Shown piece by piece: positions 8,791-19,651 of a stretch of 64,000 nt of DNA (positions are counted from its first letter, which is position 1; every line of letters starts with the position of its first letter). The notes under the pieces are model-generated. The model did no database searches. It saw nothing but the letters and a program-made list of their open reading frames with translations, and was not told the DNA's origin. The stretch comes from Flavobacterium frigidimaris (GTDB taxonomy: Bacteria > Bacteroidota > Bacteroidia > Flavobacteriales > Flavobacteriaceae), in contig FQWG01000008.1 in assembly GCA_900129595.1 (NCBI GenBank), positions 1 to 64,000 of the forward strand. The letters run 5' to 3'. Position numbers and translations under genes: made by a program.

Positions 8791-9165
8791 CTATAACTGC
8801 AATGCAACAGCATTTAGTAACAACTGGGCAGAAGCTTCATTTGTTGCCAGAGGCACATTATGTACGTCGCAAACACGAATAAGCATATTAATATCGACTT
8901 CATGAGCATGGCTCGCTAAGGGATCTTTAAAAAAGAAAACCATTTGCGTTTTACCTTCGGCTACACGCGCAGCAATTTGCGCATCACCTCCCATGGGCCC
9001 TGAAAGCATTCTTTTTACCTTAAAACCAGCATTTACAGCTTTGCTTCCGGTAGTTCCTGTTGCAATCAATTTAATATTTTCCTGAAGAAGAAGTGTTTTG
9101 TTTTTATTTAAAAACTGAACCATATCTGCTTTCTTACCATCGTGAGCTATAATAGCAATTTCCAT
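8791..9165 (-). CDS. mgsA: Methylglyoxal synthase
   Basis: A 124-aa protein that converts dihydroxyacetone phosphate to methylglyoxal and phosphate, a bypass of lower glycolysis used when sugar phosphates build up or phosphate is scarce. It shows the family start I-A-I-I-A-H-D-G-K-K, the T-G-T-T-G phosphate-binding loop, G-P-M-G-G-D-A-Q-I-A-A with the catalytic aspartate D61, and an F-F-x-D-P-L-x-x-H-x-H segment with the conserved histidine at H88. It is somewhat shorter than E. coli MgsA. It lies 11 bases downstream of the BadF-type kinase and close to gapA and pfkA, a context that fits its metabolic role. Confidence 0.95.
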   Translation of the reverse strand: MEIAIIAHDGKKADMVQFLNKNKTLLLQENIKLIATGTTGSKAVNAGFKVKRMLSGPMGGDAQIAARVAEGKTQMVFFFKDPLASHAHEVDINMLIRVCDVHNVPLATNEASAQLLLNAVALQL

Positions 9166-9176
9166 ATTTACTTTTA

Positions 9177-10028
9177 TTATTGATTAGCAACATGATAAGC
9201 AATCAATCCGTCAATAGGTCTTCTTAAAACATTCCCTAATTGAAGCTCATACTTATCAAATATCTCCTGCAATTCATCTTTCAGATAAAAAGCAATAGAA
9301 CCTACAAAATGAACCGGAACTTCTTTGCAGTTGTCATATTGTTTGATGTAGTTTTTTACGAAAGATTTCATCCCTTTGAAGATGATTTTTCTACAAAACT
9401 CTGTGTCTTTATGTTTGATTAAAAACTTGGCAAAAGTTGCTAAATAAGCATTTGGATTTGGCTCTTTATATAATTTATTCTTGATAAAATCAGGATCTAA
9501 ATCATATTCTTTTTCAAATTCAACAGCCAGTTCTTTAGGCATTTTATTGAAGTAGTATTTTCTGATCAGTTCTTTTCCGAAAACATTTCCGCTACAGTCA
9601 TCCATAGCAATATATCCTAGTGACTGTACTTTTTGATGCAATACTTTTCCATCAAAATAACTACAGTTAGAACCTGTTCCCAGAATACTCACGATAGCTT
9701 CTTCTCCTTTTGGAGTCGTTGCATAAACTGCTGCGTAGGTATCTTCATGAACTTCAACAATAGCGTTTACAAAATACTCCTGGAATATTTGCGAAAGCGC
9801 TGTTTTCATTCTGTCAGTTCCACAACCTGCTCCGTAAAAGAACAAATGTGTGGCATTTTTTTTATTTTGTAAAATATCAAATCGGTCATTTAATCTTTCG
9901 ATAATTTCCGGTCCGTCAAGAATCTCAGGATTTAATCCTAAAGTTTGTGTCGTGAATAATACTTTTCCATTATCATCAATTGCAATCCAATCGGCTTTAG
10001 TAGATCCACTGTCAACTATTAATTTCAT
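9177..10028 (-). CDS. BadF/BadG-type sugar kinase, N-acetylglucosamine kinase-like
   Basis: A 283-aa ASKHA-fold kinase. The N-terminus L-I-V-D-S-G-S-T-K-A-D-W is the phosphate-1 loop, and G-T-G-S-N-C-S-Y-F-D-G-K in the middle is the phosphate-2 loop. Bacterial members of this branch are usually N-acetylglucosamine kinases, but the same fold also serves other ATPases, so the substrate is inferred. It lies 11 bases upstream of mgsA and is separated from gapA by an intrinsic terminator, so it is probably transcribed with mgsA rather than with the glycolytic pair. Confidence 0.8.
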   Translation of the reverse strand: MKLIVDSGSTKADWIAIDDNGKVLFTTQTLGLNPEILDGPEIIERLNDRFDILQNKKNATHLFFYGAGCGTDRMKTALSQIFQEYFVNAIVEVHEDTYAAVYATTPKGEEAIVSILGTGSNCSYFDGKVLHQKVQSLGYIAMDDCSGNVFGKELIRKYYFNKMPKELAVEFEKEYDLDPDFIKNKLYKEPNPNAYLATFAKFLIKHKDTEFCRKIIFKGMKSFVKNYIKQYDNCKEVPVHFVGSIAFYLKDELQEIFDKYELQLGNVLRRPIDGLIAYHVANQ

Positions 10029-10111
10029 TTTATTTAGTTTTTGGATTAGTTTTCTTTAGCTAAATAAAAAGTGTGTTTTTTACATTAATTAAAGAAGTAA
10101 CAAAATAAGAA

Positions 10112-10141
10112 AAATCCCGTTACTTTGAGATAACGGGATTT
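10112..10141 (-). terminator. Intrinsic terminator of gapA
   Basis: AAATCCCGTTA (10112-10122) pairs perfectly with TAACGGGATTT (10131-10141) around an eight-base loop. On the minus strand the stem runs directly into a T-rich stretch. It lies 17 bases beyond the gapA stop codon. Confidence 0.9.
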
Positions 10142-10158
10142 CACAAAAATATATAATA

Positions 10159-11187
<1,029 letters not shown>

Positions 11188-11251
11188 TTATTACACTACT
11201 TTAAAGTCTAATTTCCTCACAATAAACTTCTTTCCTTTTTAAACTTTTATT

Positions 11252-12238
11252 TTATGTTGACATGATATCAGATACTCTCAACAATTCTCTATCAATTTCA
11301 GATTTTCCTTTGATAGCTTGTTCAAGAGGTGTCAGGGCAACTTTATCTGCCTGAAGACCTACCATGTAATTTGATTTACCTTCGATTAAGGATTCTACTG
11401 CTTTTACACCTAAACGGCTTGCAAGAACACGGTCAAAACAAGATGGCGAACCACCACGCTGCATATGTCCTAAAACAGATACTCTTACGTCATACTCCGG
11501 TAAATTAGCTTCGACGTAATCTTTTAATTCGAATACGTTTTTACCAATTTTATCTCCTTCAGCAATAACTACTATACTGGATGATTTTCCTGAAGCTTTA
11601 CTTTTTTGAAGAGAGTCTAACAATCTGTCTAAACCTAAATCTTCTTCAGGAATAAGAATTTCTTCGGCACCGGCTCCAATACCTGCGTTAAGAGCAATGT
11701 GACCTGCATCTCTACCCATAACCTCTACAAAAAACAGACGGTTATGCGAACTTGCAGTATCTCTGATTTTATCAATACAATCTACAACAGTATTCAGGGC
11801 AGTGTCATATCCTAAAGTATGGCTTGTACCAAAAATATCATTATCAATTGTACCGGGAATTCCCATTACAGGAAAACCATATTCTGAATTAAAAATTAAT
11901 CCTCCGGTAAAACTTCCGTCACCTCCTATTACCACCAAAGCATCTACTCCGGCTTTCACAAGATTATCGTGCGCTTTTTTTCTACCTTCCGGGGTTCTAA
12001 ACTCAACTGAACGAGCTGATTTCAGGATCGTTCCGCCTTTGTTTACAATATTATTTACGGTTCGGGGACCCATTTCTTTGAAGTCTCCTTCGATCATTCC
12101 CTGATACCCTCTATAAATTCCTATGCATTCTATATTATGATAAGCACATGTTCGAACAACTGATCGTATTGCGGCATTCATTCCAGGTGAGTCTCCTCCC
12201 GATGTCAGAACACCAACTTTTTTTATTGTTTTTGGCAT
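11252..12238 (-). CDS. pfkA: ATP-dependent 6-phosphofructokinase
   Basis: A 328-aa enzyme that phosphorylates fructose 6-phosphate, the committing step of glycolysis. Motifs include L-T-S-G-G-D-S-P-G-M-N-A-A-I-R for ATP binding, G-G-D-G-S-F-T-G, the catalytic G-T-I-D-N-D-I, M-G-R-D-A-G-H, and G-H-M-Q-R-G-G-S-P-S-C-F-D-R near the C-terminus. The glycine in G-G-D-G (rather than aspartate) is the ATP-type, not the pyrophosphate-type, signature. Length matches bacterial ATP-PFK. It is first of the pfkA-gapA pair. Confidence 0.97.
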   Translation of the reverse strand: MPKTIKKVGVLTSGGDSPGMNAAIRSVVRTCAYHNIECIGIYRGYQGMIEGDFKEMGPRTVNNIVNKGGTILKSARSVEFRTPEGRKKAHDNLVKAGVDALVVIGGDGSFTGGLIFNSEYGFPVMGIPGTIDNDIFGTSHTLGYDTALNTVVDCIDKIRDTASSHNRLFFVEVMGRDAGHIALNAGIGAGAEEILIPEEDLGLDRLLDSLQKSKASGKSSSIVVIAEGDKIGKNVFELKDYVEANLPEYDVRVSVLGHMQRGGSPSCFDRVLASRLGVKAVESLIEGKSNYMVGLQADKVALTPLEQAIKGKSEIDRELLRVSDIMST

Positions 12239-12550
12239 TATTTAAGTATTAAAGTGTAAAATTAGCAAACATTCACCACTTTTCGGGTTATGTTTATAAT
12301 AAATTAATAAAATATGTTAAATTCAAACGTTTTCGTTAATAAGTTTTTCAATAGTAAAAAATTCATTTAAAATAATAAAAGCCACTTATTTTAATTAAAT
12401 CTTTAAAATTAACAATACATAAATGAAGTGTTATAAAATTTCAAAGGATTTTGCCATTGTAAAAAATAAATGAGCCTCTAAATTTAGCATAAAAAAAACC
12501 ATTTGCCTCAGCAGATGGTTTCTTTTAAGAATATTTTAAACAAATCCTTT
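12239..12550. other. 312-base intergenic region, pfkA to tamB end
   Basis: No coding frame of note. It holds the pfkA upstream region at its left end and the tamB terminator at 12496-12521 on its right. The middle (about 12300-12480) is very AT-rich and shows no clear structure; a weak match to the TAnnTTTG box on the minus strand (AATGTTTG, around 12264) lacks the first T. Confidence 0.6.
12496..12521 (-). terminator. Intrinsic terminator of the TamB-like gene
   Basis: AAACCATTTGC (12496-12506) pairs with GCAGATGGTTT (12511-12521) over 11 positions with one T-G wobble and a four-base loop. On the minus strand it is followed by a run of eight T. It lies 30 bases past the stop codon at 12551. 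Confidence 0.85.
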
Positions 12551-15500
12551 TTAAAAATCGTTATCAGGAATCAAACCTTCATTGTTATTTTGTGGAGGCG
12601 GCTTTTTTTCCTCTTCTTTTTTATCGGGTTTCTTTTTGTTTTTTTCAGCGTCTTTTTTATTCGAAAACTTCACAAAATCAGGATTCAGATACGAGTCCTG
12701 CAAATCATCTGAAGACGTTTTTATCGCTTTTTCTAACTTATGGTTTTTAAACAATTTATTGACCAGTTCGCTAAAAGTATCAAAATCGACTTCATAAGAA
12801 ATACCAACTCCCTGCGTATATCCAATTCCCTGCCCTATATAGTTGATATCATTTTCTTTATTAAACAGACGAAGGTTCATTGATCCGTCTTCATTAACCC
12901 TGTATAATATTTCGATATCTCCAACAATCGCAGACTCGTTGACACCGCCTATCGGAACTCCTAATTTTCCATTTATGGTAATTCTTTCGTTTACCTGCGA
13001 GGTGATATTGGCAACAAACTGACCATCTGCTTCCTGCCCTATTCGTTTGTCAGCAGAGATAAAATTCAGGTCTATATTTATTTTATCATTATCAGATTTA
13101 ATAATTCCGCCCAGTAAACTTGCCGCCGTTTCAGCAAAAGTTCCGGATAAATCACTTTGATTAAATCCGTCCGGACTCATAAACGATCCTGTCGACAGTA
13201 AATACAATGCTTGCGTCTGACGAACATCTTTATCATCTAACTTATATTGTATCTCTGATTTAAGAACATTACTCACTGACGGGAACTGAATATCAAAATT
13301 AGGCTCCGGACTTGTTAAATCTCCTCTTAAACCAATTACCACTTCTACCGGTACTTTTTTATTAAAAGAAGAATTCTCTAATAGAACGGCCGGATTAGCA
13401 GAGGTCTTATAAATGGCTTCCAGATTCAGTTGGGCTTTCATAGGATTTCCTTCCCAGATAATAGAACCTCCTTTTTTAACTGCGAATTTCTTATCGATCA
13501 AACCGCCGTATTTAAAATTATACGTTCCCTCATAGGCCTGGAAATCTCCCCACATATTAAATTTACCCAGTGTATTGATCTTAAACAATAATGATCCGTA
13601 TCCTTTACCTTTCATACCATGGCCGGAATTACGATCCAGAATTACTTCAACCTCGGCATCCGGAGTAATATCAAAATCAAACTCCAGCTCAAGACCATTA
13701 TAATTTCTTGTTTTTTCGATAATACCGTTGGCGAGATTGTATTTTTCTTGTGGCGTTACAAAATGTATCCAACTGCTTTCTCCAACGCTTTGTGCATTAT
13801 TAATAGGTATTTTTACCTCTGTACCTTTCTCTGATTTAGCATCTACTTTTATAAACAGATTTTCTGTGGGGCCTTTTATACTCGCTGTACCATTAATAAA
13901 TGCAGTACCAAAATAAGCCGCATCTTCACTATCTTTTGTATCCAATGCCAGTAATCGTTTTGATGTAATGGTCAGATCGAGTTTCCAGTCTCCAAAATTA
14001 TGATGTTCAATACTTCCGTTCAACAATCCCTTAGTATCGTATTTGGTATCTGTTAACTGATTGTTCCTGAATAAAAACTTTTCATCTGTTAAGTCAATAA
14101 CTGTTCTGTCGCTTAACTCGTAATCGGTATTAAGATACGGAACTGTCATTCCGGCTTTCTCCACATAAAGCCTTCCGTTTATTTCCGGTTTTTTAAGATT
14201 ACCAACAACTGCGGCATTTCCGGAAACAGAACCTCTGATATTCGATAAAACATCCCCGCCTACTGTACCTAAAGTAGCCAGATTAAATCCTTCGAGTTTT
14301 AGGTTTAAGTCTAAGAAAGTCTCTTTGTTTTCGATTGCAAAAGTTCCGTTTGCCCTAAACGACTCCGTAAAACCATTTTGTATCGAAGAGTTTATCGTAA
14401 ACTTCTTAAAAGTTTCATCTCCTGAAATATCAAATTTTAAAGTTCCCAGATCTACTTTGTTCAGATTGAGATGATCTATAGAAATTGCAGCTGTGGGCTG
14501 ATAGACATTCTTATTTTGTTTATAATTTATATTCCCGTTCAGATTACCATTAAAAACAAATTTAGAATTCAACGGCGTAATTTTATTGATATCTACATCA
14601 TCAAAATTCAGCACAATGTCCTTATAATCGTTTCCTTTTATCACTCCGTTCAGATCAATTTTCTGATTTTCATGTGATAAAACAATATTATCAATGGTAA
14701 AGTTTTTAAAGAACTGATCAAAAACAATCTGATTGTCTTTTTCCTCATTTTCATTTAAATACCACAAATAGTCTTTAAATTTCATTTCAGATTTCTTGAT
14801 CCCTACAATGTTATTTTTATTTTTATCGATGGTATGGTATAAATCCAGATTGAAATAATCTTCTCCTTTACTTCCTCCTTTAAATTCAGAACGAACAAAC
14901 AAAGTATCTTTTGAGGTTACATTGATTAAATTAAAATCACGTATTTTATAATATGGCGTTTTGATACTGTCTAACTCAACATAAGCATTATAAAGTGCAT
15001 TTTTATTATCAATATTAATTCGGATATTATCGAATGTATTTTTTGCAGCTGTAATTTTCTGGGACTTAAACCTGAACTTAAACTCCCCTAAATCAGCATC
15101 AATTTTTCCACGCACAACCGTAGAGGAATCAATATTAATCTCAGGATACAGCATTTCTACCACTTTATCATAAACATGGAAATTGAAACGCAAAAACTGT
15201 CCTTTCTTGACTTTATAAGGTTTGTAGTTGGTATAAAGACTTCCAACGGAATTCATTACAAGTTTGTCTAATTGCCCAAACTGGAACTTACCGACGATTT
15301 CCCCATTTACAACATCATTGGAACTAATGGTGATGGTACGCAATTTATCAGCGTCGAAATTTGAGTTTACCGTTATTTCATCAAAGGCATAAGTGGCTTT
15401 TGGATTCTGAAAAACGGCATCCCTGATTGAAACTGTCCCCTGAAGGTTTTCGATAGAATTTCCTGTAACTGCAACCACAGCATCTCCTCTGAAATGTGCA

Positions 15501-17047
15501 ATAGAATCATTTAGAAATTTCAGCTTTCGCAAATCGGCATTTTCGACATTAATATGAAAATCGTACTTACTTTCTCGTTTACTCAGATCGACCAAACCAT
15601 CAAATGTCAAACTTAAATTTGGATCATTTACTGCAACCTGCCCTTTATAATACGGAAGTTTAAAGTTTCCGTTTATTTCGATATTATTATAGGTGTATTT
15701 ATTATAATCCAGTTTCGATATATCTCCTTTTATAATTGTATTCAGATATTTCTCTGTAAAACCAACCCCATCAATATCCAGATTCAAAGTGGTTTTACCA
15801 ATATCTTTTCGATTCAGCAAATCCCCAATATTAAAGTTGTCTAAAATAATATTTCCGTCGTAAGACGCTTTATCAATAAAATCGATGTTGTTCATGTGCA
15901 ATTTTGCCTGCCCATTCCCCAAATCAGTACTCATTTTAAAATCAGCATCTAAAGCAGTTGTCGAGACTTTTGCTTTTCCCACGATATTAAACCTGCCTAC
16001 TCTTTGCATTTCTTTCGGAAGTTTTTTACCTAAAATTCCAGGCAATATAACCACTAAGTTATCATAACTGGAAATTAACCGGTCAAACTTACCGTCCATA
16101 GCAAATTTCTGGGTTTTGCTTCCTAAAAGATTTTTGAAATTAATTGTTCCGCTGATCTTTGAGCCGTTTGTATCCGTTAAATTAAGATGTCTTAAATTAA
16201 GATCATTCAACGTTCCTTTGATCTTTGTTTTTATTTTAAAATGCTGGTTTTTACCCAATCCATCATAAAAATAACGGATATCATTTGAAGCAAGTGAGGC
16301 GGAATCAAGCGCCACATTGAACTTTACTTTATCTGTAAAATTAAGAAAATCCTCTACTTTATAGTTTAGGATAGCTTGTCCGTAAATCCAGGATCTTTTG
16401 GTTTTTATGGCCAGATTATCGACTTTGATCTGTTTTTTTGTATAGCTGAACTTACCCGCAAAATTAGACACGTACAAACCACGATGATCTAAAAAAGAGA
16501 ATCTGTGAATGGTAGTATTGACATCCGGTCCGTATAATTTGAAGTCACTTATATACGCGTTCAGCTTTTTGAAATCCAGAAACCTGGAATTATTTTTGTT
16601 TTCATCCACAACAGAAAATGCTCCTTTGGAGATATAGGCATTTCTGGCGGTCAATAAAAAGTGTTTGTCTGATTTTGTTTTCTTTCCGGTTTCAAACAAT
16701 TTAATAAATTTGTTAATGTTGTTTTCGTCCTCGTTTTTATAGGTTTTTAAATTAAAAATCATACCAGTTAAACGAATATCCCCAAAAAGCAAATCGCCTT
16801 CCATTAATCTCTGAATGCTTAAAATATCAGTGTTAATGATATCAGAGTAGATCAGGGTTTTCTTGTGATGATCTAAAATGAGCACCTTCTTGAGTTTTAC
16901 ACCTCCAAAAATATTGATGGCAACTTTATCGACACTAATATTCGTTTTGAAATCTGTGTTTAAAGTTTCAGTAATATAATGTGCGATTTTAGTCTGCACA
17001 ACGGGCAAAGCCAGAATGATAGCGAGTGCTAACAAAAGTAAAATCAA
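12551..17047 (-). CDS. TamB-like translocation/assembly module protein
   Basis: A very large protein (at least 1498 aa) with a single N-terminal membrane anchor and a long beta-rich body. The C-terminal 450 residues carry the TamB (DUF490) domain, with segments such as G-G-L-I-D-K-K-F-A-V-K-K-G-G-S and R-I-x-I-N-G-K-L-G-V-P. TamB proteins span the periplasm and help move phospholipids or assemble outer-membrane proteins with TamA. The start is uncertain: the first usable codon is a TTG at 17045-17047, but the same frame stays open upstream to a stop at 17114-17116 and encodes a basic stretch (K-K-T-K-I-K-A-A-I-K-K-V-K-K-I-I-S-R) that would be the natural cytoplasmic side of the anchor. No ATG, GTG or further TTG occurs there. 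A proline-rich acidic and basic tail ends the protein. Divergent from tsaD. Confidence 0.85.
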   Translation of the reverse strand: MILLLLALAIILALPVVQTKIAHYITETLNTDFKTNISVDKVAINIFGGVKLKKVLILDHHKKTLIYSDIINTDILSIQRLMEGDLLFGDIRLTGMIFNLKTYKNEDENNINKFIKLFETGKKTKSDKHFLLTARNAYISKGAFSVVDENKNNSRFLDFKKLNAYISDFKLYGPDVNTTIHRFSFLDHRGLYVSNFAGKFSYTKKQIKVDNLAIKTKRSWIYGQAILNYKVEDFLNFTDKVKFNVALDSASLASNDIRYFYDGLGKNQHFKIKTKIKGTLNDLNLRHLNLTDTNGSKISGTINFKNLLGSKTQKFAMDGKFDRLISSYDNLVVILPGILGKKLPKEMQRVGRFNIVGKAKVSTTALDADFKMSTDLGNGQAKLHMNNIDFIDKASYDGNIILDNFNIGDLLNRKDIGKTTLNLDIDGVGFTEKYLNTIIKGDISKLDYNKYTYNNIEINGNFKLPYYKGQVAVNDPNLSLTFDGLVDLSKRESKYDFHINVENADLRKLKFLNDSIAHFRGDAVVAVTGNSIENLQGTVSIRDAVFQNPKATYAFDEITVNSNFDADKLRTITISSNDVVNGEIVGKFQFGQLDKLVMNSVGSLYTNYKPYKVKKGQFLRFNFHVYDKVVEMLYPEINIDSSTVVRGKIDADLGEFKFRFKSQKITAAKNTFDNIRINIDNKNALYNAYVELDSIKTPYYKIRDFNLINVTSKDTLFVRSEFKGGSKGEDYFNLDLYHTIDKNKNNIVGIKKSEMKFKDYLWYLNENEEKDNQIVFDQFFKNFTIDNIVLSHENQKIDLNGVIKGNDYKDIVLNFDDVDINKITPLNSKFVFNGNLNGNINYKQNKNVYQPTAAISIDHLNLNKVDLGTLKFDISGDETFKKFTINSSIQNGFTESFRANGTFAIENKETFLDLNLKLEGFNLATLGTVGGDVLSNIRGSVSGNAAVVGNLKKPEINGRLYVEKAGMTVPYLNTDYELSDRTVIDLTDEKFLFRNNQLTDTKYDTKGLLNGSIEHHNFGDWKLDLTITSKRLLALDTKDSEDAAYFGTAFINGTASIKGPTENLFIKVDAKSEKGTEVKIPINNAQSVGESSWIHFVTPQEKYNLANGIIEKTRNYNGLELEFDFDITPDAEVEVILDRNSGHGMKGKGYGSLLFKINTLGKFNMWGDFQAYEGTYNFKYGGLIDKKFAVKKGGSIIWEGNPMKAQLNLEAIYKTSANPAVLLENSSFNKKVPVEVVIGLRGDLTSPEPNFDIQFPSVSNVLKSEIQYKLDDKDVRQTQALYLLSTGSFMSPDGFNQSDLSGTFAETAASLLGGIIKSDNDKINIDLNFISADKRIGQEADGQFVANITSQVNERITINGKLGVPIGGVNESAIVGDIEILYRVNEDGSMNLRLFNKENDINYIGQGIGYTQGVGISYEVDFDTFSELVNKLFKNHKLEKAIKTSSDDLQDSYLNPDFVKFSNKKDAEKNKKKPDKKEEEKKPPPQNNNEGLIPDNDF

Positions 17048-17242
17048 CCCAATTAGGGTTCGTGATATTATTTTCTTTACTTTTTTGATAGCTGCTTTTA
17101 TTTTAGTTTTCTTTTAAATTTATTTTGAACAGGCAAAGAACGACTGTTTTTGATAAAAATTCTTTAATTTTGGCTTCTCCTTATAATCAAAGAAAATCAA
17201 ATATTTGATTTGTCAAATATAATTCAAAATTCGTGCCTTTAT

Positions 17243-18265
17243 ATGCAAAATTCAGAGGTTTTTATTCTTGCCATCGAAAGTTCATGCGATGATACTGCTG
17301 CCGCGGTTTTACATAACGACAAAGTACTCTCAAATGTTGTGGCCAATCAGTTAATTCACAATCAATATGGTGGTGTTGTTCCCGAATTGGCTTCGAGAGC
17401 ACATCAGCAAAATATTGTTCCGGTAATTGATGCAGCGCTTCGTAAAGCAAATGTACAAAAAGATCAATTAACTGCCATTGCCTTTACACAAGGTCCCGGC
17501 TTAATGGGTTCATTACTTGTAGGGAGTTCTTTTAGCAAATCATTATCACTCGCGCTAAAAATTCCGTTAATCGCTGTCAATCACATGCATGCGCATATTT
17601 TGGCGCATTTTATAGATGAAGAAGGCTATGACAAACCTGAATTTCCGTTTTTGGCTTTAACTATTAGTGGAGGCCATACTCAGATCGTGAAAGTAAACGG
17701 CTTTTTTGACATGGAGATTATTGGTGAGACCACTGATGATGCGGTTGGTGAAGCTTTTGACAAGAGTGCCAAAATTTTGGGACTTCCTTATCCGGGCGGA
17801 CCTTTGATCGATAAATATGCTCAATTGGGAAATCCAAAAGCATTTGCTTTTACCAAACCTAAAGTTCCCGGACTGGATTTTAGTTTTTCCGGATTAAAAA
17901 CAGCAATTTTATATTTCATACAAAAGAAAAAACTGGAGAACCCTAATTTTATTGAGGAAAACCTGAATGATATTTGCGCTTCTATTCAATATACTATTAT
18001 CGAAATTTTGATGGATAAATTGAAATTAGCAGTTGCAGCAACCGGAATCAAACAAATTGCCATTGGCGGAGGCGTTTCGGCAAATTCAGGAATCAGAACA
18101 AAACTTAAAGAAACCGAAGGGAAATACGGTTGGAAAACTTTTATTCCAAAATTCGAATACACTACCGATAACGCTGCAATGATAGGAATTGTAGGATATC
18201 AAAAATATTTATCAAGTCGTTTTGAAACTTCAGCAGTAGTTTCTAAAGCGCGAATTCAATTTTAA
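17243..18265 (+). CDS. tsaD: tRNA N6-adenosine threonylcarbamoyltransferase
   Basis: TsaD (YgjD/Gcp) transfers the threonylcarbamoyl group to A37 of tRNAs that read ANN codons, working with TsaB and TsaE. Seen here: I-L-A-I-E-S-S-C-D-D-T-A at the N-terminus, the metal-binding H-M-H-A-H in A-V-N-H-M-H-A-H-I, S-G-G-H-T-Q, and the C-terminal T-D-N-A-A-M-I. The frame is open from an alternative start at 17210, but the ATG at 17243 gives the standard 340-aa protein. The stop is two bases before rsmE, so both are in one transcript. It is divergent from the TamB-like gene, a pairing often seen in Bacteroidota. Confidence 0.96.
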   Translation: MQNSEVFILAIESSCDDTAAAVLHNDKVLSNVVANQLIHNQYGGVVPELASRAHQQNIVPVIDAALRKANVQKDQLTAIAFTQGPGLMGSLLVGSSFSKSLSLALKIPLIAVNHMHAHILAHFIDEEGYDKPEFPFLALTISGGHTQIVKVNGFFDMEIIGETTDDAVGEAFDKSAKILGLPYPGGPLIDKYAQLGNPKAFAFTKPKVPGLDFSFSGLKTAILYFIQKKKLENPNFIEENLNDICASIQYTIIEILMDKLKLAVAATGIKQIAIGGGVSANSGIRTKLKETEGKYGWKTFIPKFEYTTDNAAMIGIVGYQKYLSSRFETSAVVSKARIQF

Positions 18266-18267
18266 TT

Positions 18268-18981
18268 ATGCAATTATTTTACAATCCTGATATTGATGAA
18301 TCAACGGAATCTTTTTCTTTTGATAAAGAAGAAAGCCGACACATTATAAAGGTTTTACGAAAGAAAGATTCTGACATCTTACATGTTACAAACGGTTCGG
18401 GTTTATTATTCGAAACTGAAATTACCCTGGCATCTGATAATAAATGTATTGTACAGGTACTTTCGATTAAAAAAACGGCTGAGCCAAAATTCCGTTTGCA
18501 TCTGGCAGTTGCGCCCACCAAAATGAACGATCGTTTTGAATGGTTTTTAGAGAAAGCTACTGAAATTGGAATTCAGGAAATCACGCCTATTATTTGCGAT
18601 CGCTCTGAGCGAAAGGTGATTAATCAGGAACGTTTTGAGAAGATTATTTTATCGGCAATGAAACAATCTAACGAAACGTATCTGCCAAAACTAAATGAAG
18701 CCATTTCGTTTAAGGAATTCGTTAAACAAAAAAACGAAGGCCTGCAACTGATCGCACATTGTGAGGAAACAGATAAAAAATCACTGAAAGATATCCTGAA
18801 ACCAAACGAAAGTGTAACAATGCTTATTGGTCCTGAAGGCGATTTTTCTGAAAAAGAAATTGCACTGGCTTTAGAAAATAATTATCAGCCTGTAACTTTA
18901 GGAAATACACGTTTAAGAACTGAAACCGCTGCAATTGTAGCCTGTCATAGTGTGGTGTTTTTTAATGAAAGTTCGAATTAA
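18268..18981 (+). CDS. rsmE: 16S rRNA (uracil1498-N3)-methyltransferase
   Basis: A 237-aa SPOUT methyltransferase that methylates U1498 of 16S rRNA. The N-terminal 70 residues are the PUA-like RNA-binding part (S-R-H-I-I-K-V-L-R). The C-terminal trefoil knot shows M-L-I-G-P-E-G-D-F-S-E-K-E-I and L-G-N-T-R-L-R-T-E-T-A-A, the SAM-binding signature of this family. Two bases after tsaD and 17 bases before the DUF4159 gene, so these three probably share a transcript. Confidence 0.95.
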   Translation: MQLFYNPDIDESTESFSFDKEESRHIIKVLRKKDSDILHVTNGSGLLFETEITLASDNKCIVQVLSIKKTAEPKFRLHLAVAPTKMNDRFEWFLEKATEIGIQEITPIICDRSERKVINQERFEKIILSAMKQSNETYLPKLNEAISFKEFVKQKNEGLQLIAHCEETDKKSLKDILKPNESVTMLIGPEGDFSEKEIALALENNYQPVTLGNTRLRTETAAIVACHSVVFFNESSN

Positions 18982-18998
18982 TTGATGCTAAACTAGCT

Positions 18999-19637
18999 AT
19001 GAAAAAAATATTTCTCTTGTTTTTATTCGTTTCTATTTCTTCATTTTCACAAGAAATTGCTTTGCTAAAATACAGCGGTGGTGGCGATTGGTACGGAAAC
19101 CCAACTTCGCTGCCTAACTTAATTAAGTTTTGCAATGCGAACATTAATACGCGAATAAAAGCGAAACCTTCGACTGTGGAACCAAGTAATCCTGATTTGC
19201 TTTCGTACCCTTTTGTACATATGACGGGACACGGAAACGTCGTTTTTAGTGATGCTGATGTAAGTAATCTTAGAAATTATCTTAATGGTGGCGGTTTTCT
19301 TCATATTGATGACAATTACGGAATGGACCAATACATTCGAAAAGAAATAAAAAAAATATTTCCTAATAATAATTTAATCGAAATTCCGGCGAATCATCCT
19401 ATTTTCCAGAAACCTTATCCTTTTCCGAACGGATTACCTAAAATTCACGAACACGATGGGACGCGTGCTCAGGCTTTTGGAATTTTCGTAGAAAATAAAT
19501 TAGTCCTCCTATATACGTACGAGTGCGATTTGGGCGATGGCTGGGAAGATGCCGAGGTTCATAACGATCCCATTGCTGTTAGAGAGAAGGCCTTAAAAAT
19601 GGGTGCCAACATTATCAATTATATTTTTACCAACTAA
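18999..19637 (+). CDS. Secreted DUF4159 protein
   Basis: A 212-aa protein with a clear signal peptide (M-K-K-I-F-L-L-F-L-F-V-S-I-S-S-F-S-Q, cleavage near residue 18). The mature part fits DUF4159: K-Y-S-G-G-G-D-W-Y-G-N-P, F-V-H-M-T-G-H-G-N-V, a G-G-F-L-H-I-D-D-N-Y-G segment and a D-G-T-R-A-Q-A-F-G segment. The domain resembles the glutamine-amidotransferase-like fold and often occurs in gliding or cell-surface contexts in Bacteroidota, but no activity is established that I can apply here. Short gap after rsmE. Confidence 0.85.
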   Translation: MKKIFLLFLFVSISSFSQEIALLKYSGGGDWYGNPTSLPNLIKFCNANINTRIKAKPSTVEPSNPDLLSYPFVHMTGHGNVVFSDADVSNLRNYLNGGGFLHIDDNYGMDQYIRKEIKKIFPNNNLIEIPANHPIFQKPYPFPNGLPKIHEHDGTRAQAFGIFVENKLVLLYTYECDLGDGWEDAEVHNDPIAVREKALKMGANIINYIFTN

Positions 19638-19651
19638 ATTGATATTATTTT

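Noticed and set aside
12582..12797. Plus-strand small frames inside the TamB-like gene
   Set aside because: They are antisense readings of a long real gene with low-complexity tail (F/S-rich), without signal for expression.
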